From: Trebonia sp963836195
Lineage (GTDB): Bacteria; Actinomycetota; Actinomycetes; Streptosporangiales; Streptosporangiaceae
DNA: 64,000 bases
Direction: 5' to 3'
Assembly (NCBI GenBank): GCA_963836195.1
Contig: CAWIIX010000002.1
Location: 248,001-312,000 of the forward strand
Position 1 is the first letter of the stretch, and each line of letters begins with the position of its first letter. This document shows, one piece after another, positions 41,090 to 47,755 of the stretch. The translations under genes and the position numbers were made by a program. Below the pieces are notes generated by a model that made no database searches, had not been told where the DNA came from, and worked only from the letters and a program-made list of their open reading frames with translations.

Positions 41090-41828
41090 GGTCTTTACCG
41101 CCGCCGAGCGTCCCGATCTGTGGGAGCGCGCACGTGAGGAGGGCACGCTCGATCGCGTGTGGCCCGAGTACAACCACCACGGGAACGACTCGCCGGCCAC
41201 CTTTCGCGCGCTGGTGCCCCGGTTCGCCGATTTCCAGCTGCTGTTCACCGACCGGCGGGCGGACCGGATCGTGGCGCGCGGACGCACGATCCCGTTCCGG
41301 TGGGACGGCACCCTGGCCGACCTGCCGGCCGGGATCGATGCCCTCGGGCCTCGCGCCCTGAGCGAAGAAGGCGGCCCGGCCACCGCCCTGTCGGCGCTGG
41401 CGGCCGAGGTCGACGACACGCTCCAGGGATCCGGCCTGAGCAGGCTGGTGATCTTGGCGATGGCGGCGCTCGCGCGGGCCCGCGGGCTGCGCACCCTGGT
41501 CGCGCCGGTGCGGCCGAACTGGAAGGACCGCTATCCCCTCATCCCGATCGACCGGTACGCGGCGTGGACGCGTCCCGACGGCCTCCCGTTCGATCCGTGG
41601 ATGCGGGTCCACGCCAGGCTGGGCGCCCGGATCCTGCGCCCGGCGCCGCGGTCGCTGCACATCGCCGCCCCGGTCGGGGACTGGCAGGCCTGGGTCGGGA
41701 TGGCGTTCCCGGACGACGGACAGTACGTGTTCCCGCACGGGCTCGCACCCCTCACCGTGTCCGGCGGCGAAGGAGACTACTGGGAGCCCAACGTCTGGAT
41801 GCTGCACGACCCGATGCAGCTTGCCTGA
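41055..41828 (+). CDS. GNAT-like transferase of unknown substrate
   Basis: 257 residues from ATG 41055 (MEPPQGSPEWLEVFTAAERPDLWERAREEGTLDRVWPEYNHHG). The acetyltransferase-type centre reads TALSALAAEVDDTLQGSGLSRLVILAMAALARARGLRTLVAPVRPNWKDRYPL, in place of the usual RGxGxG loop. The end, GMAFPDDGQYVFPHGLAPLTV and YWEPNVWMLHD, is strongly conserved among actinomycete relatives. It overlaps the DDN frame by 35 bases. Confidence 0.7.
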   Translation: MEPPQGSPEWLEVFTAAERPDLWERAREEGTLDRVWPEYNHHGNDSPATFRALVPRFADFQLLFTDRRADRIVARGRTIPFRWDGTLADLPAGIDALGPRALSEEGGPATALSALAAEVDDTLQGSGLSRLVILAMAALARARGLRTLVAPVRPNWKDRYPLIPIDRYAAWTRPDGLPFDPWMRVHARLGARILRPAPRSLHIAAPVGDWQAWVGMAFPDDGQYVFPHGLAPLTVSGGEGDYWEPNVWMLHDPMQLA

Positions 41829-41843
41829 CCGCCAATCCAGCAG

Positions 41844-42248
41844 CTAGTCGAGCAGCCCGGTGAGCTTCTTCGGCGCGCGGATCCGGTAGCTCTCGGTCAC
41901 CAGCTCGCGGATCTCCTCCCAGTCGGTGTCCGGGGTGAGTGCTACCGCGATCCGATCATGGCCGGTTCGCGTAGGGAAGAACGGGCGGCCGATGGCCAGC
42001 AGCGCCCGGCGCTCCTCCGGATTGGCGCGCACCACGAGCAGCGGAACCGCCTTCCCGGGGACGTACTCACGCGCCACCAGACCGCAGAACGGCCGCCGCC
42101 GGACGTCGAACACCCAGGCCGCCGACCGAGCGCTGCTCCGCGATTCGTCGACCCGCACCGTCACCTCCGGCAGCGCCAGGCACAGCCCCCGCACCCGCTC
42201 AACGATCTCCTCCGGCACCACCACGCTGAAGCTCGCGTCCTTCGCCAT
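41844..42248 (-). CDS. MmcQ/YjbR-family protein
   Basis: 134 residues. VERVRGLCLALPEVTVRVDESRSSARSAAWVFDVRRRPFCGLV and HDRIAVALTPDTDWEEIRELVTESYRIRAPKKLTGLL give the double-wing DNA-binding-like fold of YjbR/CyaY-like proteins. Its role is unknown. The ATG overlaps the TTG of the divergent ACT-domain gene by one base. Confidence 0.85.
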   Translation of the reverse strand: MAKDASFSVVVPEEIVERVRGLCLALPEVTVRVDESRSSARSAAWVFDVRRRPFCGLVAREYVPGKAVPLLVVRANPEERRALLAIGRPFFPTRTGHDRIAVALTPDTDWEEIRELVTESYRIRAPKKLTGLLD

Positions 42249-42711
42249 TGGACAAGCCTCCCCTCGGCTACGAGCAAATTCTCCCCGAAGCGTCTTGCGC
42301 GCCGTTTGATCTGGCGATGGAGCTCGGCAGCCGGCCCGACGCGCTGGCGGTGATGGGGGAGGCGCTTGGCCAGGCGGGAATCAGCGTCGAGGGCGGCGGC
42401 GTGTTCACCGTCGACGGGAGGCCGATCGCCCACTTCCTGGTCGGGGACGGGGACGGGGGGGACGGGGACGGGACGGGGACGGAGCACGGCGCGCGCTGGC
42501 CGCGGCCGGGATATCGGTCACGGCCGTCCGGGAGGTGCTGGCTCGCCGCCTCGACCAGGAAGTCCCGGGCCAACTCGGCGCGATCACTCGCGCCATCGCC
42601 GAGGCGGGCGCCCGCATCGAGGTCCTGTACTCCGATCACGATCACCGGCTGATCCTGCTGACCAGCGACCAGGCCGTCGCGGCGACCGCCACCAAAGCCT
42701 GGGACCGCTAA
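42248..42711 (+). pseudogene. ACT-domain amino-acid-binding protein, split by a GGGGAC microsatellite
   Basis: The first half (LGYEQILPEASCAPFDLAMELGSRPDALAVMGEALGQAGISVEGGGVFTVDGRPIAHFLV) and the second (RALAAAGISVTAVREVLARRLDQEVPGQLGAITRAIAEAGARIEVLYSDHDHRLILLTSDQ) are the two ACT repeats of a known actinomycete protein, but in different frames. Between them lies GGGGACGGGGACGGGGGGGACG (shortened here) at 42442-42483, an expanded GGGGAC tract. A change of one or two bases there would rejoin the frame. The TTG start is weak. Confidence 0.8.
42442..42483 (+). repeat. GGGGAC microsatellite
   Basis: About six units of GGGGAC with length variants (one G7 and one G3 form). It lies where relatives have a short linker between two ACT domains and is the site of the frameshift. 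Confidence 0.85.
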
Positions 42712-42727
42712 GACCGGAAGCCATCCT

Positions 42728-43037
42728 CGCTGCTGGGCAAACAGTGCGATCTGAAACCGGGTGCGGCGGCTGACGCCGAGGGCGCGGGCGATGACGTCGT
42801 CCTTCATGCCGAGCGACATCAGCCGAAGCGCACCTCAAGGCCGCGGGCGTCAGGGACCGGGTCGGCTGGTTTCTCGGCTGGCGTCACCGCACCGCCCTCG
42901 CCGCGCCAGGGCGTGCCGCGTTCCCACATTTGCTCGAACAGAATCGAGAGCACGGTGAGCAGGGTCGGCGAGTGGACCGGCAGCGTCGCCGCCTCGGGAT
43001 CGCGGCGCGCTCCCTGAGCCGGGCCGCCGCCTGCCAA
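42728..43037 (-). pseudogene. Remnant of a TrmB/LuxR-type regulator
   Basis: The upstream part reads DPEAATLPVHSPTLLTVLSILFEQMWERGTPW, like the middle of actinomycete regulators with a C-terminal LuxR helix-turn-helix. The downstream part reads LRLMSLGMKDDVIARALGVSRRT and jumps to RFQIALFAQQRGWL; about 17 residues of the recognition helix (usually VQRHV...LGAAT) are deleted. A stop separates the parts. The N-terminal half is missing. Confidence 0.65.
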
Positions 43038-43059
43038 GCGGTGTACCGGTCTCCGGCGG

Positions 43060-43794
43060 CTACGCGCCGTATCTGTCGTGGTGGCGAAGCCAGCTCATCA
43101 GCGGGCCGTCGCTGCGCCCGGATGGGCGCTCCCAGTCTTCCTGCCGGCCGCGGGCGGTCAGGTCGAGCCAGTGGTAGGTGCTGTTGACGATGTCGGTGCC
43201 CCGCGCGTAGCTGGAGTAGGTGTGGAAGACGCGGTCGCCGCGGCGCAAGAAGGCGCTGATGCCGTGCAGCTCGCCGGTCCACCCGCGCCAGTCCGGTCCG
43301 AGCTCATCGAGATTGCGGTAGTTGTACTCGACCGGGGCCACGGCCGGGTCGAGGGTGACGTGGAAGTCGTAATTGAAATCGGTGCCGAAGGAGGAGTACC
43401 AGGGCACGGTCCAGCCCATCCGCTGCCGGAATGCCTCGAGCTTGGGCAGCGGCGCCCGGCTGATCATGGCCAGCGTGGTGTCCCGGGCGTGCAGGTGGGC
43501 GAGGTGACCGATGCCGTCGGCTAGGAACGAGCAGGATTCGCAGCCCTCGTCCCAGTCCGGGTCGAACATGAAATGGTAGATCAGCAGCTGGCCACGGCCC
43601 TCGAACAGGTCGGGCAGGCTGGCCTGGCCGTCCGGGCCGCGAAAGGTGTATTCCTTGTCAATCTCGACCATCGGCAGCTCGCGCCGCCGGGCGTGCAGCG
43701 CGTCTCGCCGACGGGTGAATTCCTTCTCCTGCGCCAGCAGCTCCCTGCGGGCGGCCAGCCACTCATCTCGCGAAACGACCCGCGGATCATCCAT
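43060..43794 (-). CDS. DUF899-family thioredoxin-like protein
   Basis: 244 residues: ARRELLAQEKEFTRRRDALHARRRELPMVEIDKEYTFRGPDGQASLPDLFEGRGQLLIYHFMFDPDWDEGCESCSFLADGIGHL. The CESC pair sits at the position of the peroxiredoxin/thioredoxin active site. YSSFGTDFNYDFHVTLDP and GDRVFHTYSSYARGTDIVNSTYHWLDLTARGRQE complete the family. A dithiol oxidoreductase role is likely but unproven. A second member is at 46756-47529. An ATG at 43809 is the other start. Confidence 0.85.
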   Translation of the reverse strand: MDDPRVVSRDEWLAARRELLAQEKEFTRRRDALHARRRELPMVEIDKEYTFRGPDGQASLPDLFEGRGQLLIYHFMFDPDWDEGCESCSFLADGIGHLAHLHARDTTLAMISRAPLPKLEAFRQRMGWTVPWYSSFGTDFNYDFHVTLDPAVAPVEYNYRNLDELGPDWRGWTGELHGISAFLRRGDRVFHTYSSYARGTDIVNSTYHWLDLTARGRQEDWERPSGRSDGPLMSWLRHHDRYGA

Positions 43795-44024
43795 CTCAGC
43801 CTCTCTCACACTGATCGATCCTGCTCGCTGCTATAGACGGTCCCGCGTGCCTCGCCGGCTCCGTTTCTTCGCTCTGTCACTCTCACGACGAGCGGACGCA
43901 TCCAGATGGACGCTTTCGAGTCAGCGGCGCGAAAATTTCCGTCGAAGCGCCACATGCGCGAAGCGCCGGCCGTGAGGCACCATGGTCTTCCGTTCGTGGG
44001 AACTCAATATGGGAGGTGCGTCCC

Positions 44025-45314
44025 TTGCCCAAGTCGATCGCGGTGTTCGGCGCAGGCCCGGGTCTCGGCCACGCCGTCGCCCGCCGCTACGCGCACGACG
44101 GCTACGACGTTGTGCTCGTCGCCCGCCGCCGGGAACCTCTCGAACTCCTCGCCCAAGAGCTAACCGACGGAGCAGTGACCGCCCACGTCATCACCGCCGA
44201 CCTGGCCGACACCGACGTCATCCCCGCCCTGGCCGATCAGATCCGCGCCAAAGTCGGCCACCTCAACGCGCTCTACTACGCCCCCACGCCAGAAGACGGC
44301 TTTGTCCCCGCGGCGAACCTCACCCCGCAGCGCGCCCAGGCGTTCATGCCGCTGGTCTTCTACTCCATGGTCGCCCTCGTCCAGGAGTTCCTCCCGCCCA
44401 TGCTCGCCCACGGCGACGGCGCCATCCTGACCGCCCAGGGCGCCAGCACCGTGCACGGCCTGCCGAACATGAGCGGCCCCGGCCCGGCCCAGGCCGCCCA
44501 GCGCAACTACCTGCAATCCCTGCACACGGAGGTGGCCGCCCAGGGCGTCTACGTCGGCATGCTCTACGTCGGCGCGATCATCGAAGACAGCGCCTTCCAC
44601 GCCTGGCTCCAGAACGCCAAGTCGACCGGAGAAGAAACCCGGGACTGGGGCCCGACCGTCACCCCCTCCCACCTCGCCGACATCCTCCGCGACATGCACA
44701 AAGCCAAGGCCCCGGCAGAAGTCATCTACCCCGACAGCCAGTTACCTGCGGGCCGTGACCGCGCGCGCGTCGAACGCGGCCACGTCACGGTCGTCACGCG
44801 TCATTGCCCGCCCGCCCGCTCGGCCGCGCCGCGCCCGACGCAGAACTCGTTCCCCTCCGGGTCGGCGAAAACCACCCACCCGGTCCCGTCCGCTCGCCGC
44901 CGGTCATCCACCACCACCGCGCCGAGGCGGGCGGCCCGCTCGACCTGCTCGTCCCGCCTCGTCGAGGTCGGCCACAGGTCGAAATGGATGCGGTTCTTCG
45001 CCGTCTTCCCCTCCGGCACCCGCAGGAACAACAGCCCGGGCTGCCCGGTGACCGGCACGACCAGCACCGAGTCGTCCTGCGGCATGTCCCCGGGCCGGAT
45101 CTCACGCTCAAGCAGCGCCGCCCAGAACGCCGCCAGCGCATGCGGATCCCGCGCGTCGAAGGTGATTTCGTGGATCTCCAGGGCTCCACCCGCACTGTCT
45201 GTCATACCGTCCAGCGAACCACGACTGGCTCCCCAGCCACGCGAATCCGCACGTTTTTCGGCCCCGGCCTGCATGATCGGTAGGCTCGTGGGCAGTACGC
45301 GCCGGAAGTTCTAG
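44025..45314 (+). CDS. Short-chain dehydrogenase/reductase with run-on C-terminus
   Basis: The real domain is about 245 residues. SIAVFGAGPGLGHAVARRYAHDGYDVVLVARRREPLELL is the NAD(P) loop with an arginine pair for the phosphate. The catalytic tyrosine and lysine are not in a usual YxxxK; the stretch near AQAAQRNYLQSLHTEV has the Y only, as in atypical SDRs. The family ends near EVIYPDS at about 44740; after that the frame lacks a stop and runs through the antisense VOC gene to 45314, so the stop was probably lost. GGGAGG supports the TTG start at 44025 (GTG 44016 overlaps the ribosome site). Confidence 0.75.
   Translation: MPKSIAVFGAGPGLGHAVARRYAHDGYDVVLVARRREPLELLAQELTDGAVTAHVITADLADTDVIPALADQIRAKVGHLNALYYAPTPEDGFVPAANLTPQRAQAFMPLVFYSMVALVQEFLPPMLAHGDGAILTAQGASTVHGLPNMSGPGPAQAAQRNYLQSLHTEVAAQGVYVGMLYVGAIIEDSAFHAWLQNAKSTGEETRDWGPTVTPSHLADILRDMHKAKAPAEVIYPDSQLPAGRDRARVERGHVTVVTRHCPPARSAAPRPTQNSFPSGSAKTTHPVPSARRRSSTTTAPRRAARSTCSSRLVEVGHRSKWMRFFAVFPSGTRRNNSPGCPVTGTTSTESSCGMSPGRISRSSSAAQNAASACGSRASKVISWISRAPPALSVIPSSEPRLAPQPRESARFSAPACMIGRLVGSTRRKF
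44801..45205 (-). CDS. VOC-family protein
   Basis: 134 residues from ATG 45205: LEIHEITFDARDPHALAAFWAALLEREIRPGDMPQDDSVLVV, then NRIHFDLWPTSTRRDEQVERAARLGAVVVDDRR and GWVVFADPEGNEFCVGRG. It is the YdfO-like glyoxalase group common in actinomycetes. Its coding text is much more regular than the run-on SDR frame on the other strand, so this is the real gene here. Confidence 0.86.
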   Translation of the reverse strand: MTDSAGGALEIHEITFDARDPHALAAFWAALLEREIRPGDMPQDDSVLVVPVTGQPGLLFLRVPEGKTAKNRIHFDLWPTSTRRDEQVERAARLGAVVVDDRRRADGTGWVVFADPEGNEFCVGRGAAERAGGQ

Positions 45315-45347
45315 GAGTGCATGACGAAGCGCGGCAGGAGGATATCC

Positions 45348-45713
45348 ATGGCGGGTGAGCTGTCGGTGACGGTTCGCCGCGAACGCGGCGTCGTGATCGC
45401 GGAAGTCACCGGAGATATCGACATATCCACGGTCAGCGGCCTGCGGGAGCGCCTGCTCGGGCTGGCAGACAGCGGGGAGCCGCTGATCGTCGATCTGAAC
45501 GGCGTCAGCTTCATCGACTCGACCGGGCTCGGGGTCCTGGTGGCCACCGCCCGCCGCGCCGACACGCACGGCGGCAGCCTGCACGCGGTCTGCTCCAGAA
45601 AACCCACCCGCAAGCTGCTCTGGCTGACCGGGGTGGACCGCCGCATCCCGCTCACCGACACCGTCGACGAAACCCTGACGCACCTGACGGCCTCCCGCGA
45701 CGCCCCCGGCTAG
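45348..45713 (+). CDS. STAS-domain anti-sigma-factor antagonist
   Basis: 121 residues. VSVTVRRERGVVIAEVTGDIDISTVSGLRERLLGLADSGEPLIVDLNGVSFIDSTGLGVLVATARRA is the SpoIIAA/RsbV fold with the phosphorylatable serine in DSTGLG. It would bind an RsbW-type kinase and free a sigma factor; no kinase or phosphatase is near. Both this ATG (AGGAGGA upstream) and one at 45321 (AGGAG upstream) are plausible. Confidence 0.9.
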   Translation: MAGELSVTVRRERGVVIAEVTGDIDISTVSGLRERLLGLADSGEPLIVDLNGVSFIDSTGLGVLVATARRADTHGGSLHAVCSRKPTRKLLWLTGVDRRIPLTDTVDETLTHLTASRDAPG

Positions 45714-45800
45714 AAAGTCGCCGCCCTGACCGTCCCCCGGGGCCGAGTCCAAGCAGGCCACGTCGAGAAATTGACGTTCCGGCCCCTAGGTGTCGTTATC

Positions 45801-45891
45801 GTGTTCCATTAGGGTTCCAGATTTGCCACCGCGGGGGTCATTGTGTTCCATTAAGGGCACCCCGCGACCCGAAAGTCACACAATGACCCCC
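45801..45891. repeat. Inverted and direct repeats after the STAS gene
   Basis: GGGGGTCATTGTG (45833-45845) and CACAATGACCCCC (45879-45891) are perfect 13-base arms around 33 bases. GTGTTCCATTA appears at 45801 and again at 45843. It may be a terminator for the convergent STAS gene and the phosphodiester-glycosidase remnant, or the end of a lost mobile element. Confidence 0.6.
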
Positions 45892-46020
45892 ACGGCCATT
45901 CGACCTGGTGTGAGTGGTACCGGTGATGAGGTTGTCGCCTATGCCCCGCCGCCCGTCCTACGGGTGGACACGGCCTCGACGGTATCGCCGACCGGCCGTA
46001 GCGGGCTGCTCGAAGGATCG

Positions 46021-46650
46021 TCAAGCACCTGCCCGTACGAGGCGAACTGGGTTGACCCCCCGCGTCGATGTCGGTCCGGCCGTTCTGCAGCAGCATCGGG
46101 CCGGCGCTAGTGACGGTCGTGCCCGGCTGAAGCGCGAGCGGCTGGCCGCCCACGGCCCGGAGCCGCTCAGACACCGACAGCCGGGCGCCCACCTGCGCGT
46201 GGGAAGCGAGCCAGTCCGCGTCGGCGCCAATCGCCTGCACGGCCGAGTCCCCGGCCGGGAGCGCCGCCCGGGGCTCCGACCGACACCACCCGGCCGGCCG
46301 GGTCGACGACGGCCTGCCGCGCCGCCCCCGAGCTCGGCGCAGGCGGCAGCGCCGCCCCGAACTGCGGGGTGAACAGGACGAGGTCGTTCGCTCCGGTGCA
46401 GACCGTGTTCTGCCGGGGCTCGTCGGTGGGGGAGAACCCGGCTACCCCGCAGTCCTCGGCGGTCCCTGGAAGCCGGTTGATTCCGAGGATGGTGGCCGAA
46501 GCGCCGCCGGCGGCGAGCAACGCGGCCGACGACGACACGTTCTGGATCCGCACCTGACCCTGCCCGTCAAACACCGCGGCCGCCCGCGAGCCGTCGGCCA
46601 GCGACTGCCTCCTGGGCTTCGCTTGATGGTCAGCGCCACCCTAGGAAGAC
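46021..46650 (-). pseudogene. Remnant of a phosphodiester-glycosidase-family protein
   Basis: Fragments in three frames add up to one protein: RVALTIKRSPG, then SLADGSRAAAVFDGQGQVRIQNVSSSAALLAAGG, then NTVCTGANDLVLFTPQFGAALPP, then (after a shift near 46265) SAVQAIGADADWLASHAQVGARLSVSERLRAVGGQPLALQPGTTVTSAGPMLLQNGRTDIDA, then (third shift) RGVNPVRLV. The last pieces match DUF2233/NAGPA-type proteins before their active site. Both ends are missing. Confidence 0.6.
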
Positions 46651-46755
46651 AGAAAGACACCCGCGCGAACCGCTCCTTGCCCCGTCATGACCAGTCAGGG
46701 AACACCCCAGCCAAAGAGCCGTTACCGGGCTCCGCCCGCGCCATCGACGAGAACG

Positions 46756-47529
46756 TCAGCGGGGCTCCTCGCCCCGCCCCAGCGTCTCCGCCGGCGTGGC
46801 GCCCGGCCGGCTCCACTGCGGAGTCGGCCGGCCAGTCGGCCCCCAGGTCGCGGCGCCGCCGGAGTCCACCCGCCAGTACCAGCAGGACGGCTGCCCCGAG
46901 GGCCAGCCCTCGGGCTTGTCCTCCCATGCCTCGCCGCGTCCGTTCGGGGTCATGTCGAGCAGCCCCATCGACCCGTTGACCGGCTCATTACCCCGCCCCG
47001 TGGTCGCGTAGGTCAGGAACACCCGTGATCCGTCGCGCAGGAAGGAGGTAATCGACCCCATGTCATCCCCGATAAGTCCTGAAACGTCACGCACCGAGTA
47101 CCACGGCTCCGTGTACCCCATGAACTCGACGTACGGCGCCACCTCGTCCCAGCGCCCCGTGGTCAAGATCGCGAACGAGACCCCGCGGGCGTTCAGGTAG
47201 GCCGCGTCCCGGGCATGCCAGGCGGTCGTGGTGCACCCCTCGCACTGCCCCTGGTGCGGCGTCCCGTCCCACCACATGTGCTTGTAGACCACCAGCTCGT
47301 CACGCCCCTGGAACAGGTCGATAAACGGCACCGGCCCGCCCGCTCCGACGACCAGGACCGTCCCGTCGACCTCCACCATCGGCAGCCGGCGGCGGGCCGC
47401 CGCGATGGCGTCCCCCTCCCGCGTGTGCGCCTTCTCCCGCACCAGCAGCACGTCCCTGGCAGCCTGCCAGGCGGCCAGGTCAACCACCGGCGGCCGCCCG
47501 ATGGCGGGGTCGTTCGGCGTGCTCGTCAT
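46756..47529 (-). CDS. DUF899-family thioredoxin-like protein
   Basis: 257 residues from ATG 47529: PVVDLAAWQAARDVLLVREKAHTREGDAIAAARRRLPMVEVDGTVLVVGAGGPVPFIDLFQGRDELVVYKHMWWDGTPHQGQCEGCTTTAWHARDAAYL. The QCEGC pair is in the active-site position. GDDMGSITSFLRDGSRVFLTYATTGRGNEPVNGSMGLLDMTPNGRGEAWEDKPEGW matches the family end. It differs from 43060-43794 enough to be an old paralogue. Confidence 0.87.
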   Translation of the reverse strand: MTSTPNDPAIGRPPVVDLAAWQAARDVLLVREKAHTREGDAIAAARRRLPMVEVDGTVLVVGAGGPVPFIDLFQGRDELVVYKHMWWDGTPHQGQCEGCTTTAWHARDAAYLNARGVSFAILTTGRWDEVAPYVEFMGYTEPWYSVRDVSGLIGDDMGSITSFLRDGSRVFLTYATTGRGNEPVNGSMGLLDMTPNGRGEAWEDKPEGWPSGQPSCWYWRVDSGGAATWGPTGRPTPQWSRPGATPAETLGRGEEPR

Positions 47530-47628
47530 CGTGTCCTCCGCATATCTCGTCCCCGGCGCCGTCCCACCGACGGTCCTGCAGGGCAGACACGCGCCCCGCC
47601 CCGAACTCATCGAAAAGCCCAAGATCAA

Positions 47629-47663
47629 CTTCATGATCATCCCGAACGGACCCTGCCCTCCGC
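47629..47663. repeat. Dispersed intergenic repeat R2, copy 3
   Basis: ATCAACTTCATGATCATCCC followed by the 20-base motif at 47644-47663 that also occurs at 23461 and 34780. It lies in the gap between the divergently spaced DUF899 gene start and the 3' end of the transporter. Confidence 0.8.
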
Positions 47664-47755
47664 ATCCCCCTTCGCCTCACCCAGCTCCCGGGGCGACCTC
47701 AACCCAAGGGGGCGCTCCGCTAACCGAGGCCGCTGGCTGCCGACGCACGCGTCGG

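Noticed and set aside
44740..45314. The C-terminal 190 residues of the SDR frame as a real domain
   Set aside because: The text is S/R/T-rich without structure and lies opposite a good VOC gene; it is read-through after a lost stop.
45801..45891. Ends of an insertion sequence
   Set aside because: The 13-base arms enclose only 33 bases, no transposase is present and no target duplication is visible; recorded as a repeat only.
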